This document shows, piece after piece, positions 35,670-47,430 of a stretch of DNA of 64,000 bases. Numbering within the stretch: the stretch's first letter is position 1; every line of letters starts with the position of its first letter. Below the pieces are notes generated by a model that saw only the letters and a program-made list of their open reading frames with translations, ran no database searches and was not told where the DNA came from. A program made the translations under genes and the position numbers. This stretch comes from Tyto alba (taxonomy: Eukaryota; Chordata; Aves; Strigiformes; Tytonidae): assembly GCF_018691265.1 (NCBI RefSeq), contig NW_024881321.1, positions 24,649,698-24,713,697 of the forward strand. The letters run 5' to 3'.

Positions 35670-37612
35670 TTTTCTATTCACCTTTCCAGTAGCACAAAAT
35701 AAACATGGAGCCGCATGCTTCCAAGGAAAATTCTAATTTAATTGACAAAAATCAATATATTAGTGCCATATACAAGCTTTTTGTACTACTATGTTCTTTT
35801 ATCTGGGTTTTAAATGGGGAATATGTATAACAGAATTCCGAGTACATTCTTTTGGTGTTCCAGATAAATGTTATATGTTATTGCTGAATCATGGACATTT
35901 TATGGCATTTTACTCAAGAATCATTTTATTTGTTGTCTCAATAGAAATTTAATAACCCCTCTAGCTATGTGGTTTATTTACATTTGAAAATAAAATCATT
36001 CTTCTTCCACCTTTATCAAAGCTTTGGAAAAAAAGATCAGCTTTTTTTTTAATCATTGTATTTTTAAAAAAATATTTATTACTTTACTAAAGGTCATTAA
36101 TTCTAAATATTTATAGCAAATTTAAATTATATTGACTAAGTATTTAACATTAAATATATACTTAATGCCTGTATAACAAAATGGAGACAGATCCTCCAGA
36201 AACATTTTGTTGCTTGTCTTGTGTTAATGGTCTTAAGATTCAAATACTAGTATGCTAAGTGTTGTGACTGAGGCCTCAGAATAATAAATAGAAATTTTCC
36301 ACTCAGGTTGTTTGCACCAAAGAATTCAACCCCACAGCTATCATGCTAATCTATAGGACTCCACACTAGCAAACTGAACAAGGACTCTATTCAGTCATAG
36401 GCAGATGCTTTTCCATAGCATCTGGTTCTTCTGGCTAGTACATTTCTAGACAGGGCTTGGGAGCAGCTGAGGACTTACCACCACCACTAACTCTGACAAA
36501 TAGACAGCATGAATAAGGTCATCCTGATTTTGAGGGGAGAAGTTATTTTTGCATAAATTGGATCTAAATCAAACTTTGATTTATGTTTTGTTTTTTTTTT
36601 TTTTTTTTTCTCTTCTACAACAGCTGTTTATCTCATTTCATAGAAATGTTGCTGCTTCTGTATCTACACAAGGGGTTTTCTGCATGTATTTTTTTCTTCA
36701 GTTCATGAGTGCGTTGTGTTTTCTTCTACCATTCTATAAATACATGTGCACATATACATGTATAAAGGTGTACATGCACACAAAAAAACATATGAACTTT
36801 CTGTAATTATAGTGACTCCCATATAGTTCTGACTAATTTTTTAGAAAGTACTTATTTCTATATTTTTCTGTCTACTTGGAGTGACTACTACAGTGACTGC
36901 ATATATTTACATTTACCTAGTTATTTTATTGACCATAAACATGTAAAGAATAATAATTTTTGTGCCTGTTATATTTATAGTAGTTATATATAATATTTAA
37001 AATGTGTAATTGTTATGTTTTTTTCCCTGACATAACCCTTGGCTCTCAAATACATAACAACAAGCAAATTTCGGTGAAACTTATCACCCAAAAGAGCACA
37101 ATATTGCATTTTTAGGTTTTGTATTTGCTAGAAGTTTTCATCTCTACTTTTAGAAGTTACTTAATTTTCATTCATATTATATGAAATTACTTCTGGAAAA
37201 TTATAAATCAGTAAGTTAGGATGCATGCTCAATTAATTTCAATGTTCACACTCAGTTACTCAAATGCATCTTATATACATTTTCTATAAAATAGAATATA
37301 CTATGATTCCATTAAGTTTTCAGACATCATCATAATAATAAAATCATATCTTTAAATAATAAGAATTTAAAAAATGCAACAGTATTGGCAGAAACCCAAA
37401 CCAATTTTACAAAGAATATGATTTAAACTAAAAAAAAGCAACCTAAACCATTTCAGACAATGAAATTTCTCTCATGTTCTTTCTTGTTGTCAGGGTTATC
37501 CATTCAAGTCTACTAAAGGTGTAAAACTAAGCTCTGACTTCTTTGTACTGTTCTGGTAAATATAAAGACAATTTGGCTAAAGAGTTAAACTAAACACAGG
37601 TACACTCTTTCT
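35670..37612. other. Intergenic sequence
   Basis: AT-rich. A T tract covers 36,590-36,609. No gene or transposon was recognised. Confidence 0.55.
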
Positions 37613-37803
37613 AGCGAGGTGGTCGATGCCCCAAGCCCACCAGTGTTCAAGAGGCATTTGGACATTGCCCTTAACAACATGCTTTAATTTTTGGTCAGCC
37701 CTGAAATTGTCAGGCAGTTGGACTAGGTGATCGTTGTATGTCCCTTCCAACTGAAATAGTCAGTTCTGTTCTGTTCTATTCTATTCTGTACTACTCTATT
37801 CTA
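37613..37803 (+). mobile_element. CR1 3' end fragment with ATTCT-type tail
   Basis: AGCGAGGTGGTCGATGCCCC, GTGTTCAAGAGGCATTTGGA, TTGGTCAGCCCTGAAATTGT and TTGGACTAGGTGATCGTTGT are a CR1 3' UTR. It ends in 5-bp TTCTG/TTCTA tail units (37,764-37,803) rather than the 8-bp unit of the other CR1s here, indicating a different CR1 subfamily. Confidence 0.85.
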
Positions 37804-38597
37804 AACAGATATTTGGTGTTGTACTAATCAGGATATTTTTGAAACATTATCTTTAATGACACCAACAATGTTCTTTATGTGTTTTAATTAGAAAAAAGTT
37901 TGCTTGTCTTGTAAGAACACAAAATAGCCAAAAGAGCAAACTGAAGTCTTACACACTGTTTTTAATAAGAACTTGAAACAAAACTGAGATCCAAATAGAC
38001 TAATATTTTCAAAGCAGGCCTGTCTTTATTTTCTATCGTCAGACAGCTCACTAACTTTGACAAAGTAATACACTGATACATACTAAAAAATCTGTTATAT
38101 TTGACTACCACAGATGTCTCTGTAGGTGTATGTGAAAAGCACCCATCATATTATCTTTAAATATTGAATTTCATTTAAGTTAGCCAACTAACACCTTTTG
38201 TGTTTTGTTTTGTTTTGTTTTTATTTTTTATTATTAATTTTGTTAATATCAACAGTGGATGATTATAAACTGTTAAACTTTTTAACATTCAGAATCATTC
38301 CTCACAGTACCTACCTCATGACATAAGTATCTTCAATTATTTTCTGCAGATGGGTATATCTGGGCTATAAAACCACAGTGAGAAAAGCCCTAAACTCATC
38401 CACCCTAACTCATCTCTGATTATTTAAATTCAGAGGGACTGCTAGCTGTAACACATCCTCCATTGCTGCAGGAATTCAAGGAGCAGAGGTTTTCTCAGGT
38501 GACCAGTACTCACATCACTCAAAATCTTAAAGCTCAAGGCAAGTATTTTGAACATGCCACATAATAAATAGCATTTATTAACAAAACAGGATATATT
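37804..38597. other. Intergenic sequence
   Basis: A short (TTTTG)n patch lies at about 38,199-38,221. Nothing else was recognised. Confidence 0.5.
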
Positions 38598-38656
38598 TTT
38601 TGTTTTGTTTTGTTTTGTTTTGTTTTGTTTTGTTTTGTTTTGTTTTGTTTTGTTTT
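38598..38656. repeat. (TTTTG)n microsatellite, about 12 units
   Basis: A near-perfect pentanucleotide run. The overlapping minus-strand frame of repeated KQNKT units is simply its translation. Confidence 0.95.
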
Positions 38657-38764
38657 TCCCAGTAACTAGTAAAATATACAAATATATTCAAATTATACCA
38701 GTCCTGAAGAAAATCGCCACCTCCTAATCATTCAGTAGGGGCTACAATATAGAACAGATTTAAA

Positions 38765-38784
38765 TTTTTTTTTTTTTTTTTTTT
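38765..38784. repeat. T20 tract at the end of an LTR fragment
   Basis: Twenty T residues, then CC and six more T, directly followed by LTR sequence. In the LTR's minus orientation this is an A-rich end. Confidence 0.9.
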
Positions 38785-39325
38785 CCTTTTTTCTCCTGCC
38801 AGCAGCCTGTTCCAGCAAGGGCTCTCCATGAGCTGCAGCTTCCTTCAGGTTATATCCACTTGCTCTGTCATGGGGTCTTCCATGGGCTGCAGGTGGATAT
38901 CTACTCCACCATGGTCCTTCATGGGCTGCAGGGGGACTGTTTGCTTCACCCTGGTCTTCTCCAAGGACTTTAGGGGAATCCCAGCTCCGGTGCCTGAAGC
39001 ACATCTTCCCCCTCCTTCCTCTCTCACCTTGCTGTCTGTGGGGCTGTTTCTCTCACATCTTTCTCAGTCATCTCCCCTACAGATATTTCACAGCCCTTTT
39101 TTTACCCTTTCTTAAATATGTTATCACGGAGTTGCCACCAGTATTGTTGAAGGGGTCAGATTTTGTGAGCAGCAGGTCTGTTTTGCAGCTTGCTTAAATT
39201 GTCTCTGTCAGACATGGGGGCAACTCCCAGTGTCTTCTTACAGAAGCGACGCCTGGAGACCCTGCCCACTGTCAAAACCTTGCCACGTAAAAACAATACA
39301 AAGTTATTCAATGTTTAATTTATGC
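38785..39325 (-). mobile_element. LTR fragment (minus), U3 part
   Basis: The plus strand shows CAGCCTGTTCCAGCAAGG, the TGCAG/CCATGG minisatellite (about 38,820-38,980), TTAAATATGTTATCAC near 39,112 (promoter side), TCTGTCAGACATGGGGGCAA and TGTCAAAACCTTGCCACG. It is the same family as 34,926-35,664 and 25,557-27,489. The R-U5 end is missing and replaced by the A/T tract at 38,765-38,790. The upper boundary is approximate. Confidence 0.72.
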
Positions 39326-42300
39326 TCAATGTTTTATCATCTAGAAATAAAATATACCTGAAATTTGCAGTATTTCATTACATGGTTCCAAACAATTTCT
39401 ATATAAAATTTTAATTTCTTATGTCTGTGTGTTGGAGATTGTCATGATAACATTTTAACATTTCATACCTAATCTTCTCACAGTCTTTCCCAGAGGCCTG
39501 ATATAATTAGTCTACTGAAAGTGTGACAGATTAGGTTCCTGCAGAAGTAGATAAAATGTCTTCCTGGACATATGAACTATTGCCTAATACAATTCCTTGA
39601 ATCTCCATCAGAAACTGATACTGTTCTAATATTATTTTACTTGCTTTAGGTTAGAGTGACATCAAATGCATGTGGTCTGTGTAAGTCAAATACTTCTGTA
39701 AACATAACAAAAAGGGAAAAAAATAAAATAATTTTCCATTATTTATTTCAGGGTCCTGCAACAGAGAGAAATCATCCAGATAGTGTTACCAATGTAAACC
39801 ATTGGATGTTAGAAATAAAAATTAGGAAGTAAGATATACAAAATATACTTATATGAATAAAGTTAATATGAAAATTGACTAAGTTAGAGATTATATAATT
39901 ACACATTGCATTTCTTTTCTAGAACTACTAAAACTAAATTATCTGAATGGTTAAATCATATATAATTTGATAACTTCCTGGATTCCTTCATATCAAGCTT
40001 AGATTCTTGGTTTATGTGGTTGGGGTACATTGTGTGCTATAAAATCTTGGATTACTTTCACTCTGGTTGCTAAACAGTTGAAAATCTACTTGAATTCTGA
40101 AGTCATCTTGACTATTAAAGTGTAAGAGTTGAGAATATCAGCTTCACTTTAAAAATGATTCACATTTAAGGGAATGCCTTGGTGCTAAAGTATTTAAAAT
40201 ACTTTGTTTCTCCCTATTTAGAATGGAAGGAAAAATAAATGCTCTAAACCTTTTATTTCCAGCACATTGTGGCCAGACAGAACAGCCAAAAGAATTTAAG
40301 CTGCTTGACCAATTTCAGTGGATGCTTCATAGGTTGTTTGGTTGGAAAGAGAGCTGCTTTTACAAGGAAAATAGTGATGTAAGAATCTAATACTAAAACT
40401 GTCTTTTATGATCAGGGTCCTAATTTTACAGAGGCATTGCAGTCCTGAAACAAAAGTATAAACTCAGTCAGACAACTGAGTTTCAAACACCTGTCGCCGT
40501 AATATTCCCCTTTCCATATTTTAGTCTCAGAACCTCAATTAAGAAAGCATTTAGTGTGTTAGTTCTTATAAATCATAATTTAACACATGTAACTCTTCTG
40601 TTGTATAGTCATCTACTGCTATAGTGAATTCCTCTACCAGAGCCGAGTCTATTTCTTCATAATTGCAGAAGACATGACTTTATAAAAGCTTATTAAGTAT
40701 ATGCAAAGCTTTCCAAATATGTTTTTACAAAGTTTTGCATAGTAAGCTAGATTCACTGCCTTGTTAACACAATTGTGCAATATATTCTGATTTTATGGTA
40801 AAGTCATCTTTATTGTTTACAGTTTTGCTACACATATATCTAAATATTACATGAGATGTCTTATCAGATCTTCTGTTGATTCTTTAATATATGCCTCTGA
40901 GAAAATAAAACCAGAAAAGAAAAACCAGAAAATTAATTTATCAGAACTTAAATAAAGATTTTGATACATTGTCAAGTAAGAGGTGTTAATTTAAACCGGA
41001 GAAGGCTTTGATAGCACATGAACTGTAAAGTATAGGCAGAGTAAGCTAAGGAGAAAATAAATATTTGATTAGAGAGGAGACAGCCACCTTGAAGTTTACA
41101 GGGTGTTACGTTGGGACTGACTTGATGTATATTTTAGATTGTGATTGTAATACAAGAAGTGCGAATATAGGAAGGCAATTTTATAGGTTCCAGAATTAAA
41201 ACACAATCTTGACACAAATGAATAATCACAAAGAACTGTATAATTTGAGGTAACATGAAACTGTTTGAAACCTAAGTTATCTAAAATAATGTTGTAATTG
41301 TATAGAAAAATATTGAAAATAATTGAGGGCTCCAGATAAAGGACTCTTAAACTAGGAATGATTGTAAATAACAACATAATGTTAAATGATTACTATATGA
41401 ACATGAAGCTTCAAAATATAAAGCTGAAAATGATAAATGACATCTTAGAAAATATTATCTATTTCCAGCTGATTTAGAGACACAATCATGTCACTCTATG
41501 AAATACTGCAGAGGCTTCATATAAAATATATTATCACAGTGTTAAAAGATGTTAAGTTCAAACTGAGGAAAGAAGAAAAGTCTCCTTTGACCAATCAAGG
41601 ACATACAAAACCCGTCACATAACAGAAAATTAAACACAAACTTTTTAATTCAGCGTAATAGAGATTGAGTGAACTGGTTTGGTTTTGAGGTTGGAATTTT
41701 CTATAGGAAGCTGAAAAGATAAATATTAAGAGAATTCCAAGAAGACTTTTTTTCTTAAAATTCTCTGATTGACCTTAAGACAGACTGATTTTATTATGAA
41801 AGGCTGGTGTAGCTATGGCACACTTTCTTGTGAATACAGTTTATAGATTTAACAGGTTAGATGGCTCTTTCCATATATCTTTTCCTAGTTAGAACAACAG
41901 ACCTCTAGATGACCTATTTTTTTCCCCTTGTTCTTAAATTAAGTTTATATGCAAGCATCTCATTAAGGCTGCTGTAAACTGTCCTATTTTCTTCTTAGAG
42001 TTTATACTCTATTAATAGTCAAGGTTGTTTTCAAATATGTCATTCTGGCTACTTAATTGTTTAAGACAGTCTTTCCTCATTATCTCCTCAGCCTTAAAAT
42101 CCAAAAACAGTGACTGGAAAGTGTTCAAAAAAATGTTCTTTCCACTTATCCTGCAAGGATAATGCAACCATAAGTTATAGCTGAAAGACAAAGTCTTGTT
42201 CAGTGTAAAGACAAATTATGGTGAAAACACGTATCAGCAGTGAAGTAAACACCAGTTAAACTTACAAAACTTTATATAAATCCCTCAGGGTGTTCTAGTT

Positions 42301-42480
42301 CCCAATGAAGTATAGGAATCTTGTGTTCACTTGTTTGCTCTTTGTTATTTTTTGTATTTCTCCAGATCACTGGTTAGTTTGCTCCTGAAAGCAGATACAA
42401 TGTTTTTGCTCCTTTAATTTAATCTCTAAAACTTGTTGGGACCCCTAATCAAAGTTTTTCATCTACAATATTGCATAAAC

Positions 42481-42515
<35 letters not shown>

Positions 42516-45500
42516 GTAGAGGCTGCACTTTTTTATAGAGGCTACTTAGTTATGGGAGGAATCTCTCACAACCTTTTTAAAGCATTCACCGTTGCTGATT
42601 ACATGGTGTCCTAGATTCAAGAAAATGAATGTGGACTATCTATGCATTTAAGCACTCCCTCAAGCAGTGCACTCTGTTCTTCGAGCTGTCTCTCCCTTAT
42701 GTCCCTCCTGCCTCTTTCTTCTATGTGGATGCGCTAAAATACTGTGAGAAATTAGACCTCCTTCAGGATTTTGAATGAAAGTATATATTGGCATCTATAC
42801 TGAATTGAACTCAATCCCACTTGTGGGTGATAACAGCCTTATATCCAGTAGACTGCATCCCTTAAATCAATTAAGTCCAGAGGTGCGAAATTAATGACTG
42901 AAAAATCCTACAACATTAAATCACTCCCAACATGTTCAACTCAAAATTCTGATGAATAACTAGTTGTCTCCAAAACAAATCCCAGGCCACTTGCAATAAA
43001 AAAGACATTTAATTGTGTTAAAGCAGATCGTCTAAATCTACACTTGATTTGGCTTCTCCAGAATAATCTCAGGATACTTTATGCTTCTGAACAACCTTAG
43101 ATACCCTCTTGTCACACCCATGTCATGCAACACATATTCTTGGCTTCATCCTATGAAATATGATGGTGTACTGCAAAATACCTGTAGATCTATTTCAGAA
43201 AGGCAGCCATCAACTTTTGAACAATTTATCCCTGAGTAATGGGGACATGAAACATATATCTTTGTCTGTGAACCAGCAAATGGCATTGTAGATTCAGCCT
43301 ATAATTCTAAGTGCTAGCTAGTTCGAACTTCTTTTTATTGTATATAGTTCTATTTCTATGTCAAACAACCTCACAGTGCAATTCACATCATCTTCAGGTA
43401 TTTGCAAAGGCCAAGTATCTTCTGTTTCTAAATGTCTCCTAAGGCTTCTGGACTGACATCACTGACCCATGTATGTACAAAACTGTCCAGGGGAGATACT
43501 GACAGGGTAGCTTCAATACCACAAAATAGGGTACATCCCATATCTCATAAAAAAGGAAGAGGTACGTGGGAATGAAAGAAAGTAGTGTATTACAGAATAA
43601 ATCTCATGGATGGCTCTTTTCTTCTGCATATCTCTAAATAGCTTTCTAGATTTTTATTGACACTTCAGATTTGTGGTAGGTCTTCGCAACTTTTTTGTGG
43701 ATGGTGGAAGAAAGGGGAAATTTCCAGAAAAATAAATGACTGTGGGAATAATTAATCTTGCTTAATTCTGTCTTTTGTCTTTTCTAATTCTTCTACATTC
43801 CTTCTATAATCAAAAGAAAGAAATATGTACTTGCAGAGACAAAATCAGTTCAATCTAAAAAAATAAATCTTTAAGACAGAAAGGATGAATTAACCAGAAT
43901 TAAGTATTAAATATAGAAAGAGTTTTGATTACTATCTTAGACTACATGATTTATTTCTGAAATAAAACATCTGAAAACATATAAAATGAATCCCATTAAA
44001 GGTTAGTTCTCATCAAGATCCCTCAGTAATTAAGGGAGACAGATATACCTTCAAGTGTTGATTGATTCTGTGCAATATAGCCATCTAATACAAGGGAAAT
44101 CAATTGCCTCCTGGAGATTTATGTCTTTCGTGTACATATCTACTTATACAACTTGTTTACTTTAGAAATATAACTTGTTTGCATACTTAAGGACAAGAGA
44201 ATCACTTCTACCTAATCTGCCTTGCTTTTGGCAGCTAAATGTAGGTGAGCAGAAACACCCTACAGGCTTCAACAAAAGAGAAAACCAAAACTCTTTACAG
44301 CAAAAACTATACAAAGATTGAGAAAGTGACTTTCCGTATTATTGTTGCCATTATTTTTCAGATTTTAGTTCTTCTATTTTTATTTCATAGGCAAATTTTT
44401 TAATTATTGCTCTTACTTCAGTTATTTTGTTTCTGATTAAATGAACAAAAGCATATAAGGATTCCAAGGAAATATCTAATTAAGCACAACAGTATTTATG
44501 TATATTCTTAGAAATATATTGCAACCCTATCCCTTTTAAACAGGAAAAAGAGACTTTGACCAAAGACATTGAAATGAATAACAGACAAATTCATACATAC
44601 ATTTAAGATTCCACTCAATGCTGTAAATTTCTTTCAAATAGTCAAAAGGAAATGCAACTAACTTTAAAACTTCTTGCAAAGGCAACTACTACAACATATT
44701 AAAAAGTTCCATATATCCTAGCAATAGTTATAGTTCACAGTTTATATTGAACTTACAGAAGTAGTCATTCATTAAATATTCATTTATTATGTATAAAGGC
44801 AAATATAGACTCTCATTATATTTGTAATGGGTTGTATTTTCACACAGACATGAATTCTCTACTGCTCTGTATTTGTGTGGTAATTTACAGATATAGAGTC
44901 CAAACAAAAATGTTTCCAGAGGAACTATCCACTTTCTCCAATATCCATGACAGTATATTACACTTATACTTCATGAACTAAGCTAAATTTTCTCTTGCTA
45001 TAATTTAATATATAACTATTGACCTCAGTAGAACTGAAGAGAACTACACATTAGCATTTCAAATAAAACTGATCTGTGTTGCACTATGAAAATACATGTA
45101 TTAAATGAAAGGTGGGATAGGAAGAGGTATTATGCTTAAGACTTTTTATAGATGGTACTGACATTTTGTACAGGCACCATTTGGACCTGATTCTGTAATT
45201 CTTCTGTTTTAAGAAATATATGGTCATTCCAGCAACTTCATAGGTTGCTGAAAGATGTTCCAATGTAAGAGTATTTAAAAAAAAAAAAAATAAATCTATC
45301 ATGTTCTTTTTTATAATGTAAATTGTGGGTAAAATCATTGAGGCTAAACTTGGGAATTTTTAAATTTACCTTTTAACAAAAAGTATCTAAGACTGAAATG
45401 TGTGAGGGTGATTAACTTGCAAAAGCCTTAATTTCTCAACCTAGAATTCACAAAAAAATTGTTTATACATTCATGAATAACTGAAGCAGTCTATCTTGTC

Positions 45501-45846
45501 AGAGCTGCTATGAAGTACAAGTTTAGAATTCAAAATTATATATCCATTATGAATGCCTGTAAAACTTTATCAGCTTACCGTATGAAGGTATTTATATCTG
45601 AAGGATGAGCATAGAGATTGAAATGTCTTCTTTATGATTCATTTATATTGAAATATGCCCATTTCTTATCTCAATGGGTTATGATAAGTAAAGGACATGT
45701 TTTCCCTATATCTCTTCCCATGAATCTTCTCAAGTTTAATGTAGTTACCGTCAGAAATTTCAAAAGATGATTAATATAAAGACCTATAATTTTTATCTTC
45801 TAAGAAACAGTTTTGTAAAAAATATCTTGAATAGTACATGAAGATC
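39326..45846. other. 6.5-kb AT-rich intergenic block
   Basis: An (AAT)n microsatellite is listed separately at 42,481-42,508. No coding sequence or transposon was recognised. Short frames at minus 41,096-41,377 and minus 45,084-45,338 look like chance. Confidence 0.55.
42481..42508. repeat. (AAT)n microsatellite
   Basis: About nine TAA/AAT units followed by an A run. Confidence 0.85.
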
Positions 45847-46581
45847 TATGGTGGAGCAGACACTGATTTACGGCCTGTGTTTCACATGGATGACCAAGGT
45901 GACTGTGCCCAAAGAAGGCTGGGGTCTTGTGGGAAAAGGTAGTCCCTGCTGTTGTAGTTCAGTGATGGGAGGATTGCAGCATGCGGGGGTGTCCCACACC
46001 AGAGCAGCTCAGGAAGGGCTGCAGCCCGTGGGAGGGACTCCAGTTGGAGAAAGTTGGTGTCCCAGGCCAGAGCAGTGTAAGGAAACACTGCAGCCCATGG
46101 GAGGGAATCACATTGGAGAAAGTTTGTGGAGGACTGTCTCCTGCAAGAGGGGGACCCTGCTGGAGCAGAGGGAGAAGTTCCAGAAGCGCCCCCCCCAGAA
46201 GATGGAAGAAGTGGCAGCACTAACTGCACCCCCCATTTCCTGTCCTTGCACTGCTGCAGGGAGAAGGTAGAGATGTCCGGAGCAGAGCTGAGCCCGGGAA
46301 GATGGGAGGGGTGGGGGGAAGGTGTTCTCAAGATGTGGCAATGCTTCTCACTCTCCTACTTTGTTAAGTGGTTTCGTTAGTGTCTGTAATAAATGTATGT
46401 TCTTTTTTCTCTTCCCCTAAGGAGTCTGCCTTTTGTCTGTGACCATAATGGGTGATTTGCCCCTCCCGTTCCTATCTTGAATCCCAAGCCTGGCTCATTT
46501 GTCCCTTCTCACTGCTGAGAGTGAAGGGATGTGTAAGTGGCTGCGTGGTGCTCAGTTGCCCTCTGAGCTCAAACCACGACA
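45847..46581 (+). mobile_element. LTR (plus), 5'-truncated
   Basis: It opens inside the GGAGCAG/TGCAGCCCATGGGAGGG minisatellite (about 45,850-46,170). It continues through AGCTGAGCCCGGGAAGATGG and TGGGGGGAAGGTGTTCTCAA, an AATAAA at 46,388-46,393, and the AGTCTGCCTTTTGTCTGTGA U5 block, to the end CTCAAACCACGACA. The start of U3 is missing, so no TSD can be scored. The large overlapping frames on both strands (for example plus 45,848-46,270 and minus 45,882-46,331) are GC-rich repeat frames, not genes. Confidence 0.8.
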
Positions 46582-47204
46582 GATAGGTATGAAACTTTGC
46601 TATTGCTTGAACCTGCAAACAGGAAGGCAGCAGCAACATCCATTTAGCCTGGGCAGGGACCCTGGGTTCCTGGGCACTGGGCTGGGCTCCAGCAGCTGCG
46701 CAGGAGGAATCTCCAGGCCCAAACCTGTTGGAGGCAGAGACCATTTATAACATCCCTTAACAAAACCCAGTTTTGTTGACTGCCCATTGGTGAACAGTGC
46801 CATTTGATATTCCCTGAGGTGGACTACATGACTTCCAGCTGATTCTACTGAAGGACTCATATTCTGAAGTTCCCTTTATCTCCATATAAAGGCTTCCAAT
46901 TCCCTAAGAAATCTTAGGGTATCCAAATGTCTGCATAGGTCTAGCAGAGAAAACAGAAACTATGGGAAAACAACATATCTTCTTAACTGGCAGCTGGAAA
47001 TGATCTCCAATGCCCTAGGAATCTCAGATAGTATCTAGTATCTACCTGTGGACCCCACAACTCTGGGTCCCCTGGGAATCTCTCCAGTTCATTCTTCTCA
47101 CACACCCTTGGAGTCTTTCACACAGACTTGAATTGTCCTTGTGATGCAAGTCTTTCTGTGAGTGACTGCAAGCACTACAAGGGTCAAGTTGGAGCAGAAA
47201 ATAA
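46582..47204. other. GC-richer unassigned sequence before repeat copy B
   Basis: The base composition differs from the desert. It may be older LTR or ERV sequence joined to copy B. No coding frame was recognised. Confidence 0.35.
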
Positions 47205-47430
47205 CTAGTTCCTGACTGGCCTCTTTAGAGTCATTTGGCACCTAACAACTGGCTGTCATCTCTGCTGCTCACATTCTGCCTGTGTAGCAGGTTCTCATAA
47301 ATTTGCAGATTTCTGAGTGATTGACAGGTCATTTAAAGTCAAAGTAGTCTTCTATTCTTTTAACTAAGGAACTACTTTATTCTGTAAGGTTAACTATTGC
47401 TTATTTGCTAACACCGTTGGCAGCCAGGCC
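47205..47430 (+). repeat. Unnamed dispersed repeat, copy B
   Basis: Partner of 6220-6450 in the same orientation: ACAACTGGCTGTCAT, CATTCTGCC, GTGATTGACAGGTCATTTAA, TCTTTTAACTAAGGAAC and TTTGCTAACACCGTTGGCAG. It ends with TTGGCAGCCAGGCCC, which could be a primer-binding site start (TGG) after an LTR end, but no matching tRNA was identified. Confidence 0.5.

Noticed and set aside
38442..38681. 79-codon minus-strand frame with KQNKT repeats
   Set aside because: Translation of the (TTTTG)n microsatellite.
45848..46331. Overlapping long frames on both strands (140 and 149 codons)
   Set aside because: They lie within the GC-rich minisatellite of an LTR. Both strands are open because the repeat lacks stops, not because of coding selection.
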